Origin: Nitrospirota bacterium | GTDB lineage: Bacteria; Nitrospirota; Thermodesulfovibrionia; Thermodesulfovibrionales; JdFR-88 | Reading direction: 5' to 3' | Length of the DNA: 64,000 bases | Assembly (NCBI GenBank): GCA_014874185.1 | Contig: JACWAF010000039.1 | Span: forward strand, 1-64,000 | Shown: one piece after another, positions 56,361 through 64,000 of the stretch | How the letters are laid out: each line of letters starts with the position of its first letter | Position numbering within the stretch: position 1 is the first letter of the stretch | Translations under genes and position numbers: made by a program | Notes under the pieces: generated by a model | What the model was told of the DNA's origin: nothing | The model's input: the letters and a program-made list of their open reading frames with translations, nothing else | The model's database searches: none

Positions 56361-57719
56361 ATGGACCAGACCGCAAGAGGAGCAGCAATCCGGGCTTTGT
56401 ACCGGATTTGGATGAAGGGCCGCCTGCCGAAAGAGACGATAGAGAGCCTCTCCGGCGGCCTCCCAGACAGGGAACGCGCCTTCTTCATGGAGCTTACCTA
56501 CGGGGTTTTACGTCAAAGAGACCTGCTGGACAGGGCCATCTCCCTTTTCGTGACCCGTCCGCCCAAGGGCCCAACCCGCGATAACCTGCGTCTTGCCGCT
56601 TACCAGCTCCTCTTCACCCGCGTTCCGGAAAGGGCCGCCGTGCACGAGGCCGTGGAGATGGAAAAATCATTTCCCTCCGGCAAGCCGGCCCTTGTGAACG
56701 CGGTGCTGAGGAGCTTCCTCAGGAAGAGGGATTCGGTGGACGGGCTTATCGGTTCCCTGGGGAAGGCCGCCGCGGACCCTTCCCTTTCGGCAAAAGAACG
56801 GACAAGGGCCATTAGCGCCCTTACATCTCATCCGGAATGGCTTGTGAAGAGGTGGGCCGGAAGGCTGGGGATTGAAGAGGCATCCGCCCTGTGCGAGGCA
56901 AACAACCGCATTCCCCCCTTCACCTTGCGTGTAAACACGATGCGGGCCGCAAGAGAAGAAGTGCTCTCCATGCTGAGTGAAAGGGACATCCAGGCCGAAA
57001 CCACCCGGTTCAGCCCCTCCGGAATAAAAATCCTCTCGCTTAAAAGGACATTCAGGGGGATGGATTTTCTGGCCCGTTTCTGCACGCCGCAGGACGAGGC
57101 CGCCCAGCTTGTGGGTTTTCTGGCAGACCCGAAACCGGGTGAAAAGGTGCTGGACGCCTGCGCCGCGCCGGGAGGAAAGACAACCCATATGGCGGAGCTT
57201 ATGCGGGATACCGGCAGGATACTTGCCATTGACGTGGACGAGGGCCGCATAAAGAGAATGGAAGAGAACATAGAGCGGCTCGGCCTGGAATCCGTACAGG
57301 TGCTCCGGGCGGACATGATTGAGGAATCGAAGCGGCTTGCGGCTGAGTTCGACAGGGTATTGGTGGACGCGCCGTGCTCCTCGCTGGGGGTGATGCGGAG
57401 GAACCCGGACGTGAGATACAGGCATACCGAAAGGGATTTGCCAGCGTTCAAAAGAAAACAGCTTGCCCTGCTGCGGGCCGCATCCGAAACGGTAAGGCCC
57501 GGCGGCTTCCTTGTATACTCAACCTGCTCCACTGAGCCCGAAGAGGGTGAAGATGTGATAAGGGAGTTCCTGGAATCGGAAGAAGGGTTCGTCTCGATAA
57601 GGCCGGAGGCCCCTTTTTTCAAAGGGCTTTCTTTCGACATGGGGTTCCACTTTGTCCGGACATGGCCGCAAAGGCAGGACATGGATGGATTTTTTGCCGC
57701 AAAATTGCGGAAAATATAG
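56361..57719 (+). CDS. rsmB: 16S rRNA (cytosine-967) C5-methyltransferase
   Basis: A 452-residue enzyme: an N-terminal NusB-like RNA-binding domain (about 5-140) and a C-terminal SAM methyltransferase with LDACAAPGGKTTHMAE, VDAPCSSLGVMRRNPD and the catalytic Cys in STCSTEPEEGED. PCSS replaces the more usual PCSG. Heads a long plus-strand operon to the window end. Confidence 0.94.
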   Translation: MDQTARGAAIRALYRIWMKGRLPKETIESLSGGLPDRERAFFMELTYGVLRQRDLLDRAISLFVTRPPKGPTRDNLRLAAYQLLFTRVPERAAVHEAVEMEKSFPSGKPALVNAVLRSFLRKRDSVDGLIGSLGKAAADPSLSAKERTRAISALTSHPEWLVKRWAGRLGIEEASALCEANNRIPPFTLRVNTMRAAREEVLSMLSERDIQAETTRFSPSGIKILSLKRTFRGMDFLARFCTPQDEAAQLVGFLADPKPGEKVLDACAAPGGKTTHMAELMRDTGRILAIDVDEGRIKRMEENIERLGLESVQVLRADMIEESKRLAAEFDRVLVDAPCSSLGVMRRNPDVRYRHTERDLPAFKRKQLALLRAASETVRPGGFLVYSTCSTEPEEGEDVIREFLESEEGFVSIRPEAPFFKGLSFDMGFHFVRTWPQRQDMDGFFAAKLRKI

Positions 57720-57722
57720 CGG

Positions 57723-58418
57723 ATGAAGAAAATACTGCTTACGCTTTTTTTCGTGGCCCTGGGCATAGCGGCCGGGGTGGTCAGCTTCCGGTCCTTCATC
57801 TCGGTGAAAGAAGTGGAGGTGCCCGAGCTGGCGGGCCTGAGCCCTGATGACGCAAGAGCGGCCCTGGGCCGGCGCGGTCTTGAGTTCGAAGTGCAGGGAA
57901 GCGAATACAGCGCCACTGTCCCGCAAGGGCTTATAACCAGTCAGAGCCCCGCGTCCGGACAGCCTGTAAAGCAGAGGGAAACGGTTCAAGTGGTGATAAG
58001 CAGGGGGCCGGAGGGGCAGTCGATGCCAAACATCCTGGGCAAGACCATTCAGGAAGCCGGGATGATATTGTCAAAAGATGAACTGGGCATAACCAAGGTA
58101 ATCAGCGTGCACTCGCCAAGCGTCCCGCCTGGCCTGATCATCGCGCAGACCCCGCAGCCGGACCGCGACACGGGCTCCCCCATAAGTGTTATTGTAAGCG
58201 CGGGTCCTGCTGATGTAAGCTACTACTGCCCCGATTTCAGGGGCATGAGCCCTGATGAGGCGGGCAAACTGGCCAATAGCGTTGGCGTGAACCTCGCCTT
58301 CACGGGCGTGGGCAACAGTGTCGCCTCACAAAACCCCTCGCCGGGGGCGAGGATAGAAAAGGGCCAGAATATCGAACTGGACCTGGATTATACAGGAGGA
58401 GGGCAATGGCCAAGATAG
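57723..58418 (+). CDS. Membrane-anchored PASTA-repeat protein
   Basis: A 231-residue protein with one N-terminal membrane segment (residues 3-25) and three PASTA domains (about 32-98, 99-166, 167-231; each with the VPxLxGxxxxxA-type start, such as VPELAGLSPDDARAAL). PASTA domains bind peptidoglycan or beta-lactam-like ligands and usually sit on Ser/Thr kinases or PBPs, but no kinase is here. Overlaps rpe by 13 nt. Confidence 0.88.
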   Translation: MKKILLTLFFVALGIAAGVVSFRSFISVKEVEVPELAGLSPDDARAALGRRGLEFEVQGSEYSATVPQGLITSQSPASGQPVKQRETVQVVISRGPEGQSMPNILGKTIQEAGMILSKDELGITKVISVHSPSVPPGLIIAQTPQPDRDTGSPISVIVSAGPADVSYYCPDFRGMSPDEAGKLANSVGVNLAFTGVGNSVASQNPSPGARIEKGQNIELDLDYTGGGQWPR

Positions 58419-59062
58419 CGCCTTCGCTGCTCTCCGCGGATTTCCTGAAGCTCAAAGACGAGCTTGGGGCCACGGAAGAGGCAGGGGCGGACATCCTTCA
58501 CGTGGACGTGATGGACGGGCGGTTCGTCCCCAACATAACAATAGGCCCGTTCATAGTGGAATTCATCCGGAAGGCCACCAGGCTGCCTCTTGACGTGCAC
58601 CTCATGATAATGGAGCCGGAACGCTATGCGGCCGATTTTGTGAAGGCCGGGGCGGACTACCTCACGGTGCATTACGAGGCCTGCACGCACCTGCACCGGA
58701 CGGTGCAGATGATAAGGGAGCTTGGCGCAAAACCGGGCGTCGCCATCAACCCGGCCACACCCGCCGTGATGCTGGAAACCATAGTGAACGATATAGACCT
58801 CGCCCTTGTCATGTCCGTGGAGCCGGGCTTCGGGGGGCAGGAGTTCATCCCCTGGTCGGTGCAGAAGATAGAGCAGCTGAAATCCATCATAGACGACCGC
58901 GGGCTTCCCGCGATAATAGAGGTGGACGGCGGGATAAAGCCCGACAACGCATGGCTGGTGGCAAATGCGGGGGCGGAGATGCTGGTTATGGGTTCCGCCT
59001 TCTATAAATCCGGCAATTACAAAAGTCTGGTTGAGGACGTAAGGAAGAGGCTTCAGGCATGA
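58406..59062 (+). CDS. rpe: Ribulose-phosphate 3-epimerase
   Basis: TIM-barrel enzyme of the pentose phosphate pathway. It has 218 residues, PSLLSADFLKL, the metal-site HVDVMDGRFVPN, VHLMI and VDGGIKPDN. Complete. Confidence 0.97.
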   Translation: MAKIAPSLLSADFLKLKDELGATEEAGADILHVDVMDGRFVPNITIGPFIVEFIRKATRLPLDVHLMIMEPERYAADFVKAGADYLTVHYEACTHLHRTVQMIRELGAKPGVAINPATPAVMLETIVNDIDLALVMSVEPGFGGQEFIPWSVQKIEQLKSIIDDRGLPAIIEVDGGIKPDNAWLVANAGAEMLVMGSAFYKSGNYKSLVEDVRKRLQA

Positions 59063-60126
59063 TCAGGGAAGACCTGGAAAAAGCGGACAAGCTGAGAGAC
59101 AAGTCCCGCTACAGGGAGGCGCTTAAAATCCTGACCCGCGTCCTTGAGAAGGGCTGCGAAAGCCGGGAAGACCTTTTTCAGTGCAGGCTGCTGGCGGGGC
59201 ACACATACCGTATGCTGGGGGACTTCGAGGCCGCCGCGGCCAATTACGAACAGGCGATAACGATAGCCAGGGAACTGAAAGACCCCGTGAAAGGGGCGGA
59301 CGCCAAGGTCAGCCTTGCCCTGTCTGTGAGGGGCATGGGGGACTGGGCCGCGGCCCTGCGGCTCCTGGGCTCCGCCGAAAGGGTCTACTTAAGGAGGGAC
59401 GACGAAGGGGCGCTTGCCTTCCTCAACTGGGCCAAGGGCGGCACCTGCCGGATAAAAGGCGACATAGACGAAGCGATTAAATATTTCAAAACGGCCTACG
59501 GGGAATTCACGAGGCTTGGAGACGAACACGCAGCCGGTTTCTGCCTGAACGGCCTGGGCGGGGCCTCGCGCGTAAAAGGCCTTTACGGCAGGTCGCTGGA
59601 TTATTACACGAGGGCCAACGGGCTGTTCAAAAAACTCCGCGACCCGTTCGGGCTCGCGTATTCATACTGCGGCATAGGCAACGCGCTCCGGATGAAGGGC
59701 GAGTGGGACCCCGCGGCCGCAAGCTTCAAAAAGGCCCTCAAGGTTTACGCGAAGATAGGGGACATCGTAAGCTCCTCGTACACCCTCTGGAGCCTGTCCA
59801 AGACTTACGTCATGCTTGGCAGATACGAGACGGCCAAAAAATACCTGAAAGAGGCGGAGAAATTCTTCAGGAAGACGAAGGACCCCAGGGGGATGATCTA
59901 CTGCCTCCTGAGCGAGGCGGAGCTGAAGGCCCTGGCCGGAAGGAAAAAGAGCGCCCGCGCCGTGGTCTCAGGGGCGCTGGAACTTGCCCGAGCACAGGGG
60001 TTCGCCGTGGAGGCCTGCCATGCCGAAGCGATGCTTTCCGTGCTGGAGGGCGCCCCTTCCTTCGCCTGCTACGACGACCTGGGACTAAAGCAGAAATACA
60101 AAGAACTGCCTTTCAACCTTCCCTAA
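59059..60126 (+). CDS. Tetratricopeptide-repeat protein
   Basis: A 355-residue soluble protein of about seven TPR units (CRLLAGHTYRMLGDFEAAAA; FCLNGLGGASRVKGLYGRSL; YSYCGIGNALRMKGEWDPAA) without a signal peptide. The helical repeats suggest a protein-binding scaffold or regulator. It overlaps rpe by 4 nt and is followed by a phosphatidyltransferase gene; partner not known. Confidence 0.87.
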   Translation: MIREDLEKADKLRDKSRYREALKILTRVLEKGCESREDLFQCRLLAGHTYRMLGDFEAAAANYEQAITIARELKDPVKGADAKVSLALSVRGMGDWAAALRLLGSAERVYLRRDDEGALAFLNWAKGGTCRIKGDIDEAIKYFKTAYGEFTRLGDEHAAGFCLNGLGGASRVKGLYGRSLDYYTRANGLFKKLRDPFGLAYSYCGIGNALRMKGEWDPAAASFKKALKVYAKIGDIVSSSYTLWSLSKTYVMLGRYETAKKYLKEAEKFFRKTKDPRGMIYCLLSEAELKALAGRKKSARAVVSGALELARAQGFAVEACHAEAMLSVLEGAPSFACYDDLGLKQKYKELPFNLP

Positions 60127-60134
60127 AAGCCCCG

Positions 60135-60680
60135 ATGCTGAACATCCCCAATACGCTTACCATATTCAGGATTATTCTTATTCCGGTATTCCTGACCGCC
60201 GTGGTCTACAGGAGGTTTGATTACGCCTTTTATGTCTTCGTGGCCGCGGCAATAACGGACAAGCTTGACGGCGCGATAGCGCGCCTTACGAAAAAGAGCA
60301 CTCCCCTGGGCAGGTTCCTGGACCCGATGGCCGACAAGTTCATGCTGGTCACCTCGTTCATTGTATTTCTCATCGTGAAGCTCATACCCGTCTGGCTTGC
60401 AATACTGGTCATCAGCCGGGATATAATAATTGTAGCGGGCTGGCTCCTCCTGTATCTTACGGGACACGCCATCCGGGTGGAGCCGTCCAGGCTCGGGAAG
60501 TTCGCGATAGCCTCGCAGTTCGTGCTCTTCACGGTCATCCTGATAGAGCTGAATTATGGCTCGATGGGCTTTTTGAGGGAACTGTTCATATGGCTCACGG
60601 CGGTCTTCACGGCCGCCTCCGGCCTGCAATATATCCAGAGAGGTCTGGTTTTCGCGAATGAGAAAAAATCCGGGAGTTGA
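60135..60680 (+). CDS. pgsA: CDP-alcohol phosphatidyltransferase, probable phosphatidylglycerophosphate synthase
   Basis: A 181-residue integral membrane enzyme. The CDP-OH-P signature DKLDGAIARLTKKSTPLGRF followed by LDPMADK is complete. It makes PGP from CDP-diacylglycerol and glycerol-3-phosphate, as inferred from the NTLTIFRIILIPVFL start. The ATG at 60135 is 8 nt after the TPR stop; a longer frame upstream is inside the TPR gene. It overlaps the next gene by 23 nt. Confidence 0.9.
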   Translation: MLNIPNTLTIFRIILIPVFLTAVVYRRFDYAFYVFVAAAITDKLDGAIARLTKKSTPLGRFLDPMADKFMLVTSFIVFLIVKLIPVWLAILVISRDIIIVAGWLLLYLTGHAIRVEPSRLGKFAIASQFVLFTVILIELNYGSMGFLRELFIWLTAVFTAASGLQYIQRGLVFANEKKSGS

Positions 60681-61950
60681 AATAGAGCGCATAGCCGGCG
60701 GGAGCGCGGCGGCCCGGGCCGGCCTGTCCGCCGGCCAGAGGCTTCTTTCCGTGAACGGCCACCCGGTGGCGGACATAATAGACTACCTCTTCTACAAGGG
60801 CGATGAAAAGCTGGAGATGGAGGTCGCCTCCGCACAGGGGAACAAGGCCGTTTTGCTGGATTCCGCGCCCCCCGAAGACCCCGGCATAGAGCTTGCGCAT
60901 TTCCCCGTCAGGCGCTGCCGGAACAAGTGCCTCTTCTGCTTCGTCGAACAGCTCCCGAAAGGGCTTAGGAGGCCCCTTTATGTAAAGGACGAGGACTACC
61001 GCCTGTCATTCCTCTACGGCAGTTACATAACCATGACGAACCTCTCGGAAAAGGACAGGGAGCGCATCGCCGCCCAGAGGCTCTCGCCCCTTTACATCTC
61101 CGTCCACAGCACGCAGGCCCGGACAAGGAAAAAACTCCTCGGCACGGAAGCGGCCGAGGGCGTTATGGACGACCTCAAATTCCTCAAAAAAAACAGAATA
61201 CGGATGCATACCCAGATAGTCCTCTGCCCCGGCATCAACGACGGGGAGGACCTGAAAAAGACCATACGGGACCTCTGCTCCCTTTATCCCTGGGTGGCAT
61301 CCATCGCCGTAGTGCCCGTTGGGCTTACCGGCCATAGAAGGCAGAAGATGCGGCCCGTCCTGAAAGAGGACGCCCTGGACGCCCTGAAGACAGTAGGGTC
61401 CTTTCAAAGGCGTTTTTTGAAAAAGCACGGCGACGCCGTCGTCTACGGGGCGGACGAGCTTTATATCAAGGCGGATGCCGAGTTCCCGCCGCTGTCAGCG
61501 TATGGCGAGCTGCCGCAGATGGAAAACGGCGTGGGGCTGGTCCCCTCGTTTCTAAGCGAGGCCAGGAGGATAAAGCCGAAGAACGTCAACGCCGGCCTCA
61601 AATATCTCACCTTCACCGGGACGTCTTTCTATCCCATATTGAAGAAGAATTTGATAGACAAGCTGAACAGGCATGGGGTGAGCATTACGGCAGTCCCGGT
61701 GGAAAACCGGCTCTTCGGCGAATCCGTAACCGTTGCCGGGCTACTTTCGGGCAGGGACGTGCTGAAGACGCTTTCCGGCCACGCAAGCTCGCATGATATA
61801 CTACTGGTGCCGGATTGCGTCATAAGGGAAGGCGGGGACCTCTTCCTTGACGACGTGAAAATCTCTGATATAGAGAACGCCCTGGGCATACGGACGGCCG
61901 TGTTCAAGTCCGATGCGCGGGGGCTCATGGAGGCGCTGGCCGCAATATGA
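60658..61950 (+). CDS. DUF512 radical-SAM-like PDZ protein
   Basis: A 430-residue protein with an N-terminal PDZ-like domain (VEIERIAGGSAAARAGLSAG), a CRNKCLFCF cluster (C87, C91, C94) of the CxxxCxxC type and the DUF512 C-terminal region ending with DCVIREGGDLFLDD. It is widespread in anaerobes; its substrate is unknown. Shares an end with aroE (4-nt overlap). Confidence 0.9.
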   Translation: MRKNPGVEIERIAGGSAAARAGLSAGQRLLSVNGHPVADIIDYLFYKGDEKLEMEVASAQGNKAVLLDSAPPEDPGIELAHFPVRRCRNKCLFCFVEQLPKGLRRPLYVKDEDYRLSFLYGSYITMTNLSEKDRERIAAQRLSPLYISVHSTQARTRKKLLGTEAAEGVMDDLKFLKKNRIRMHTQIVLCPGINDGEDLKKTIRDLCSLYPWVASIAVVPVGLTGHRRQKMRPVLKEDALDALKTVGSFQRRFLKKHGDAVVYGADELYIKADAEFPPLSAYGELPQMENGVGLVPSFLSEARRIKPKNVNAGLKYLTFTGTSFYPILKKNLIDKLNRHGVSITAVPVENRLFGESVTVAGLLSGRDVLKTLSGHASSHDILLVPDCVIREGGDLFLDDVKISDIENALGIRTAVFKSDARGLMEALAAI

Positions 61951-62777
61951 AGATAAACGCGAAGACGAAACTCCTTGGCCTCTTCGGGTGGCCTGTGGAG
62001 CACAGCCTCTCCCCCGACATGCACAACGATGCGTTCGGTGAGATGGGCCTTAATTTGTGCTATGTGGCGCTCCCGGTCCCGCCGGAGGCGCTTGGAGACG
62101 CCGTGCGCGCAATCAGGGCCTTCGATATGCCGGGCGTAAACGTCACCGTCCCCCACAAGGAGAAGGTCATTCAATATCTGGACGGGATAGACGAGGAGGC
62201 CCGGTTCATAGGCGCCGTGAACACCATTGTGAACAGGGACGGAAGGCTGAAGGGCTACAACACCGACGGGCGCGGGTTCATCCAATCTCTAATCGAGCAG
62301 GGGACAGACTACGCCGGCAAGAACATCCTCGTCCTGGGGGCCGGAGGCGGCTCCAGGGCGATAAGCTTTTACCTCTCGGAGAAGGCCAAAAGCCTGCTAC
62401 TGTTCGATCTGGACAGGCCGAAACTGGAAACGCTAACGGCCGACCTCTCAAGGATCAGAGGCAATGTGAACGCGCTTGATGGAGTGGATTCGCTTGAAGG
62501 AGTGGACATCCTTGTAAACGCGACACCCTTGGGACTGAAGGAGGGCGATCCGATGCCCATAAAGCCGGAACTTTTAAAGCCCCCGCTCATAGTGGGTGAC
62601 CTCATCTACAGGGAGACGCCCCTCCTTGGGGCGGCACGGCGCCTGGGTTTAAAGACGTTCAACGGGCTTGGGATGCTCCTCTGGCAGGGGGTGCTCGCCT
62701 CGGAGCTTTGGACCGGCAGGAGGCCTTCGCACGAGACGATGCGCCGCGCCCTTCTGCGGGGACTGGGGATAGAGTGA
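61947..62777 (+). CDS. aroE: Shikimate dehydrogenase
   Basis: NADPH-linked reduction of 3-dehydroshikimate. It has 276 residues, GWPVEHSLSPDMHN, the catalytic Lys in VTVPHKEKV, NTDGRGF and a Rossmann GAGGGSRA. It shares a start/stop (GTGA) with lptC. Confidence 0.95.
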   Translation: MKINAKTKLLGLFGWPVEHSLSPDMHNDAFGEMGLNLCYVALPVPPEALGDAVRAIRAFDMPGVNVTVPHKEKVIQYLDGIDEEARFIGAVNTIVNRDGRLKGYNTDGRGFIQSLIEQGTDYAGKNILVLGAGGGSRAISFYLSEKAKSLLLFDLDRPKLETLTADLSRIRGNVNALDGVDSLEGVDILVNATPLGLKEGDPMPIKPELLKPPLIVGDLIYRETPLLGAARRLGLKTFNGLGMLLWQGVLASELWTGRRPSHETMRRALLRGLGIE

Positions 62778-63298
62778 GAAGGGCCATTTTCAAAGAGAGG
62801 ACTTTTATAACGGCCCTGGCCCTTTTGGCCCTTGCCGCGCTTTTTCTTTCGGGCACTGGCCGGAAGGCCGGGGACGCAAAGGCCCAGGCCGCCACGGACG
62901 CCTCTTATCTGGAGGACGTAAAGGTGCTCAACATCCAGCACGGCAAGACGAACTGGGAGGTCCGCTCCAACAGGGTCAACCTCTCCGCTGATGGAAAGGA
63001 CGCCCGCATGGAGGACGTTACGATCTCCGTACCCGATGAGAATCTCACCATGAAGGCCCCCGAGGGCCGTTTCGATATGGAAAAGGACACCCTGGACCTT
63101 TCGGGGCAGATAGTTACCGAGGCGAAGGGGTTTTCTATGGAAACAGGGCAGATGAAGGTGGTGCCCGGGGGCAAGGTGGACGCCGGCAGCAAGGTAGTGC
63201 TCAAGGGCAAGGGGATGCGCATCGAAGGCACCGGCATGGAGGCCGGCGAGGAAAGGACACTGAGGTTACGGAGCAATGTCAAAGCTATTTTCGAGTAG
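62774..63298 (+). CDS. lptC: LPS export protein LptC
   Basis: A 174-residue bitopic protein, membrane segment at about 10-27 (FITALALLALAALFLS), then the periplasmic beta-jellyroll typical of LptC (DVKVLNIQHGKTNWEVRSNR; LTMKAPEGRFD). It links LptBFG to LptA. GTG start at 62774 overlaps the aroE stop. Overlaps lptA by 23 nt. Confidence 0.88.
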   Translation: MRRAIFKERTFITALALLALAALFLSGTGRKAGDAKAQAATDASYLEDVKVLNIQHGKTNWEVRSNRVNLSADGKDARMEDVTISVPDENLTMKAPEGRFDMEKDTLDLSGQIVTEAKGFSMETGQMKVVPGGKVDAGSKVVLKGKGMRIEGTGMEAGEERTLRLRSNVKAIFE

Positions 63299-63800
63299 CA
63301 TAGCAATTTTATTTGCGTTTTCATTTTTATTTATCGCGGCCGCTTCAGGACAGGGACCCACCCCTTCACCCCTCCCGAGAGGGGAAAAAGGACAGCCCCA
63401 GGCCGGACAGCAGCTCATGAAGAAGCCCTCCGGGCCTATTACCATAACGGCCGACAGCCTGCAGGCGGATTCCAAGGCGGGGCGCGCTCTCTTCCAGGGC
63501 CACGTTGTAGCCAAATCGAGTGACATGACCCTCTACGCGGACAAGATGCTGGTCCTTTACGGCTCACAGGGCGGCATAGATGAGATCGACGCTGAGGGCG
63601 GGATAAAACTCATCAAGGCCGGGAAGATCATTACGTCCGACAAGGCCCGGTACGTGAAAGCCGAGGACAAGGTCGTCTTCACCGGCTCGCCCAAGGTGGC
63701 CGAGGGCAAAACCGTAATCAACGGGAGCAGGATAACCTATTACGTGGCTGCCGACCGCATGGCCGTATCGGACAGCAAGGTCTTCATTGAGAGCAAATGA
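63276..63800 (+). CDS. lptA: LPS periplasmic bridge protein LptA
   Basis: A 174-residue protein: signal peptide (1-23), then a repeat-containing linker ([12 protein letters not shown]) and an OstA-like beta-jellyroll ([30 protein letters not shown]-like stretch). Bridges the periplasm for LPS transport. Residues about 30-40 come from a palindromic repeat inside the gene. Confidence 0.88.
   Translation: MSKLFSSSIAILFAFSFLFIAAASGQGPTPSPLPRGEKGQPQAGQQLMKKPSGPITITADSLQADSKAGRALFQGHVVAKSSDMTLYADKMLVLYGSQGGIDEIDAEGGIKLIKAGKIITSDKARYVKAEDKVVFTGSPKVAEGKTVINGSRITYYVAADRMAVSDSKVFIESK
63358..63396 (+). repeat. Palindromic repeat fragment within the lptA coding sequence
   Basis: CCCCTCCCGAGAGGGG (63369-63384) is a perfect 6-bp stem with a CCGA loop, in an ACCCCTTCACCCC...AAAAAGGACA context similar to the extragenic C/G palindromes here. 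It is read in frame as [12 protein letters not shown], between the signal peptide and jellyroll. Confidence 0.6.
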
Positions 63801-64000
63801 TGCATGAGCTTAAAGCCGTGGACCTCACGAAGGTGTACGGCAGGAAGACTGTGGTGAACAGCCTCAGCCTGAGCGTGCGATCGGGGGAGACAGTGGGTCT
63901 TCTGGGCCCCAACGGGGCCGGAAAGACCACCACTTTTTATATGATGGCCGGGCTTTTGAAGCCGGAGTCCGGGAGCATTTCGCTTGACGGCGAGGACATA
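63797..64000 (+). CDS. lptB: LPS export ABC transporter ATPase LptB (partial, cut by window end)
   Basis: The first 68 residues show an ABC ATPase with Walker [10 protein letters not shown] and the Lpt-like opening [15 protein letters not shown]. The signature and Walker B lie beyond the window. ATG at 63797 overlaps the lptA stop (ATGATG gives two starts three nt apart). Confidence 0.92.
   Translation, partial: MMHELKAVDLTKVYGRKTVVNSLSLSVRSGETVGLLGPNGAGKTTTFYMMAGLLKPESGSISLDGEDI

Overview
The window is 64 kb of chromosomal, gene-dense, fairly G+C-rich DNA from a Gram-negative bacterium. LpxD/FabZ/LpxA/LpxI, BamA/Skp, LptC/LptA/LptB, a heptose adenylyltransferase and TatB/TatC together imply an LPS outer membrane. 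CxxCH haem motifs occur in a small cytochrome, a chemoreceptor and a DUF1622 membrane protein. With a CooC-type ATPase, LpxI in place of LpxH, a class V aminotransferase beside SerA, and large HEAT-repeat and HD-GYP proteins, this suggests a Nitrospirota (Thermodesulfovibrionia-like) or Desulfobacterota lineage. That assignment is inference from gene content. No rRNA, tRNA, CRISPR array, prophage or transposase gene was seen.

Layout. 1-3000 (-): PhoH/PIN ATPase and citramalate synthase. 3124-8251 (+): class V aminotransferase, serA, purA, a PilZ/zinc-ribbon protein and a ComF-type phosphoribosyltransferase. 8262-10202: a divergent pair, a YtkA-like lipoprotein/secreted protein (-) against a PHP hydrolase and a TPR membrane protein (+). 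10203-10659: terminator plus repeats. 10660-11823 (-): MltD. 11941-17839 (+): outer-membrane operon bamA-skp-lpxD-fabZ-lpxA-lpxI, followed by an FKBP isomerase. 19382-30620 (-): a tightly packed chemosensory operon with two CheW proteins, two chemoreceptors, a HEAT protein, CheR, CheB, a GAF protein and CheY, but no CheA. 30735-42027 (+): argS, ilvE, cooC, nnrDE, a laccase-domain protein, a CBS protein, tsaE, nadK, a type-4/5 uracil-DNA glycosylase, a HIT protein, recN and a ferredoxin. 42066-53701 (-): HD-GYP and HEAT proteins, tatC/tatB, an outer-membrane protein, mfd, heptose adenylyltransferase, Nudix, rseP and dxr. 53803-56263 (-): small accessory genes (DUF1622 with haem motif, PIN/RHH toxin-antitoxin, DsrE, cytochrome c). 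56361-64000 (+): rsmB, PASTA, rpe, TPR, CDP-alcohol phosphatidyltransferase, DUF512 radical SAM, aroE, lptC, lptA and the start of lptB.

How the genes fit together. The main themes are envelope assembly (BAM, Lpx, Lpt, RseP, Tat, MltD), a chemosensory or regulatory array whose kinase must lie elsewhere, and amino-acid or nucleotide housekeeping. The most unusual protein is a 948-residue chemoreceptor that carries a periplasmic CxxCH motif and, after its cytoplasmic signalling hairpin, a PhnD-like substrate-binding domain.

Other points of interest are a MITE-like element present in two copies, one of which forms the 3' end of nnrD and supplies the GTG start of the next gene; a palindromic repeat read in frame inside lptA; a shared N-terminal module in adjacent HD-GYP and HEAT proteins; and a recurring promoter layout in which the -10 box lies 6-14 nt from a start codon without a Shine-Dalgarno sequence, suggesting leaderless mRNAs.
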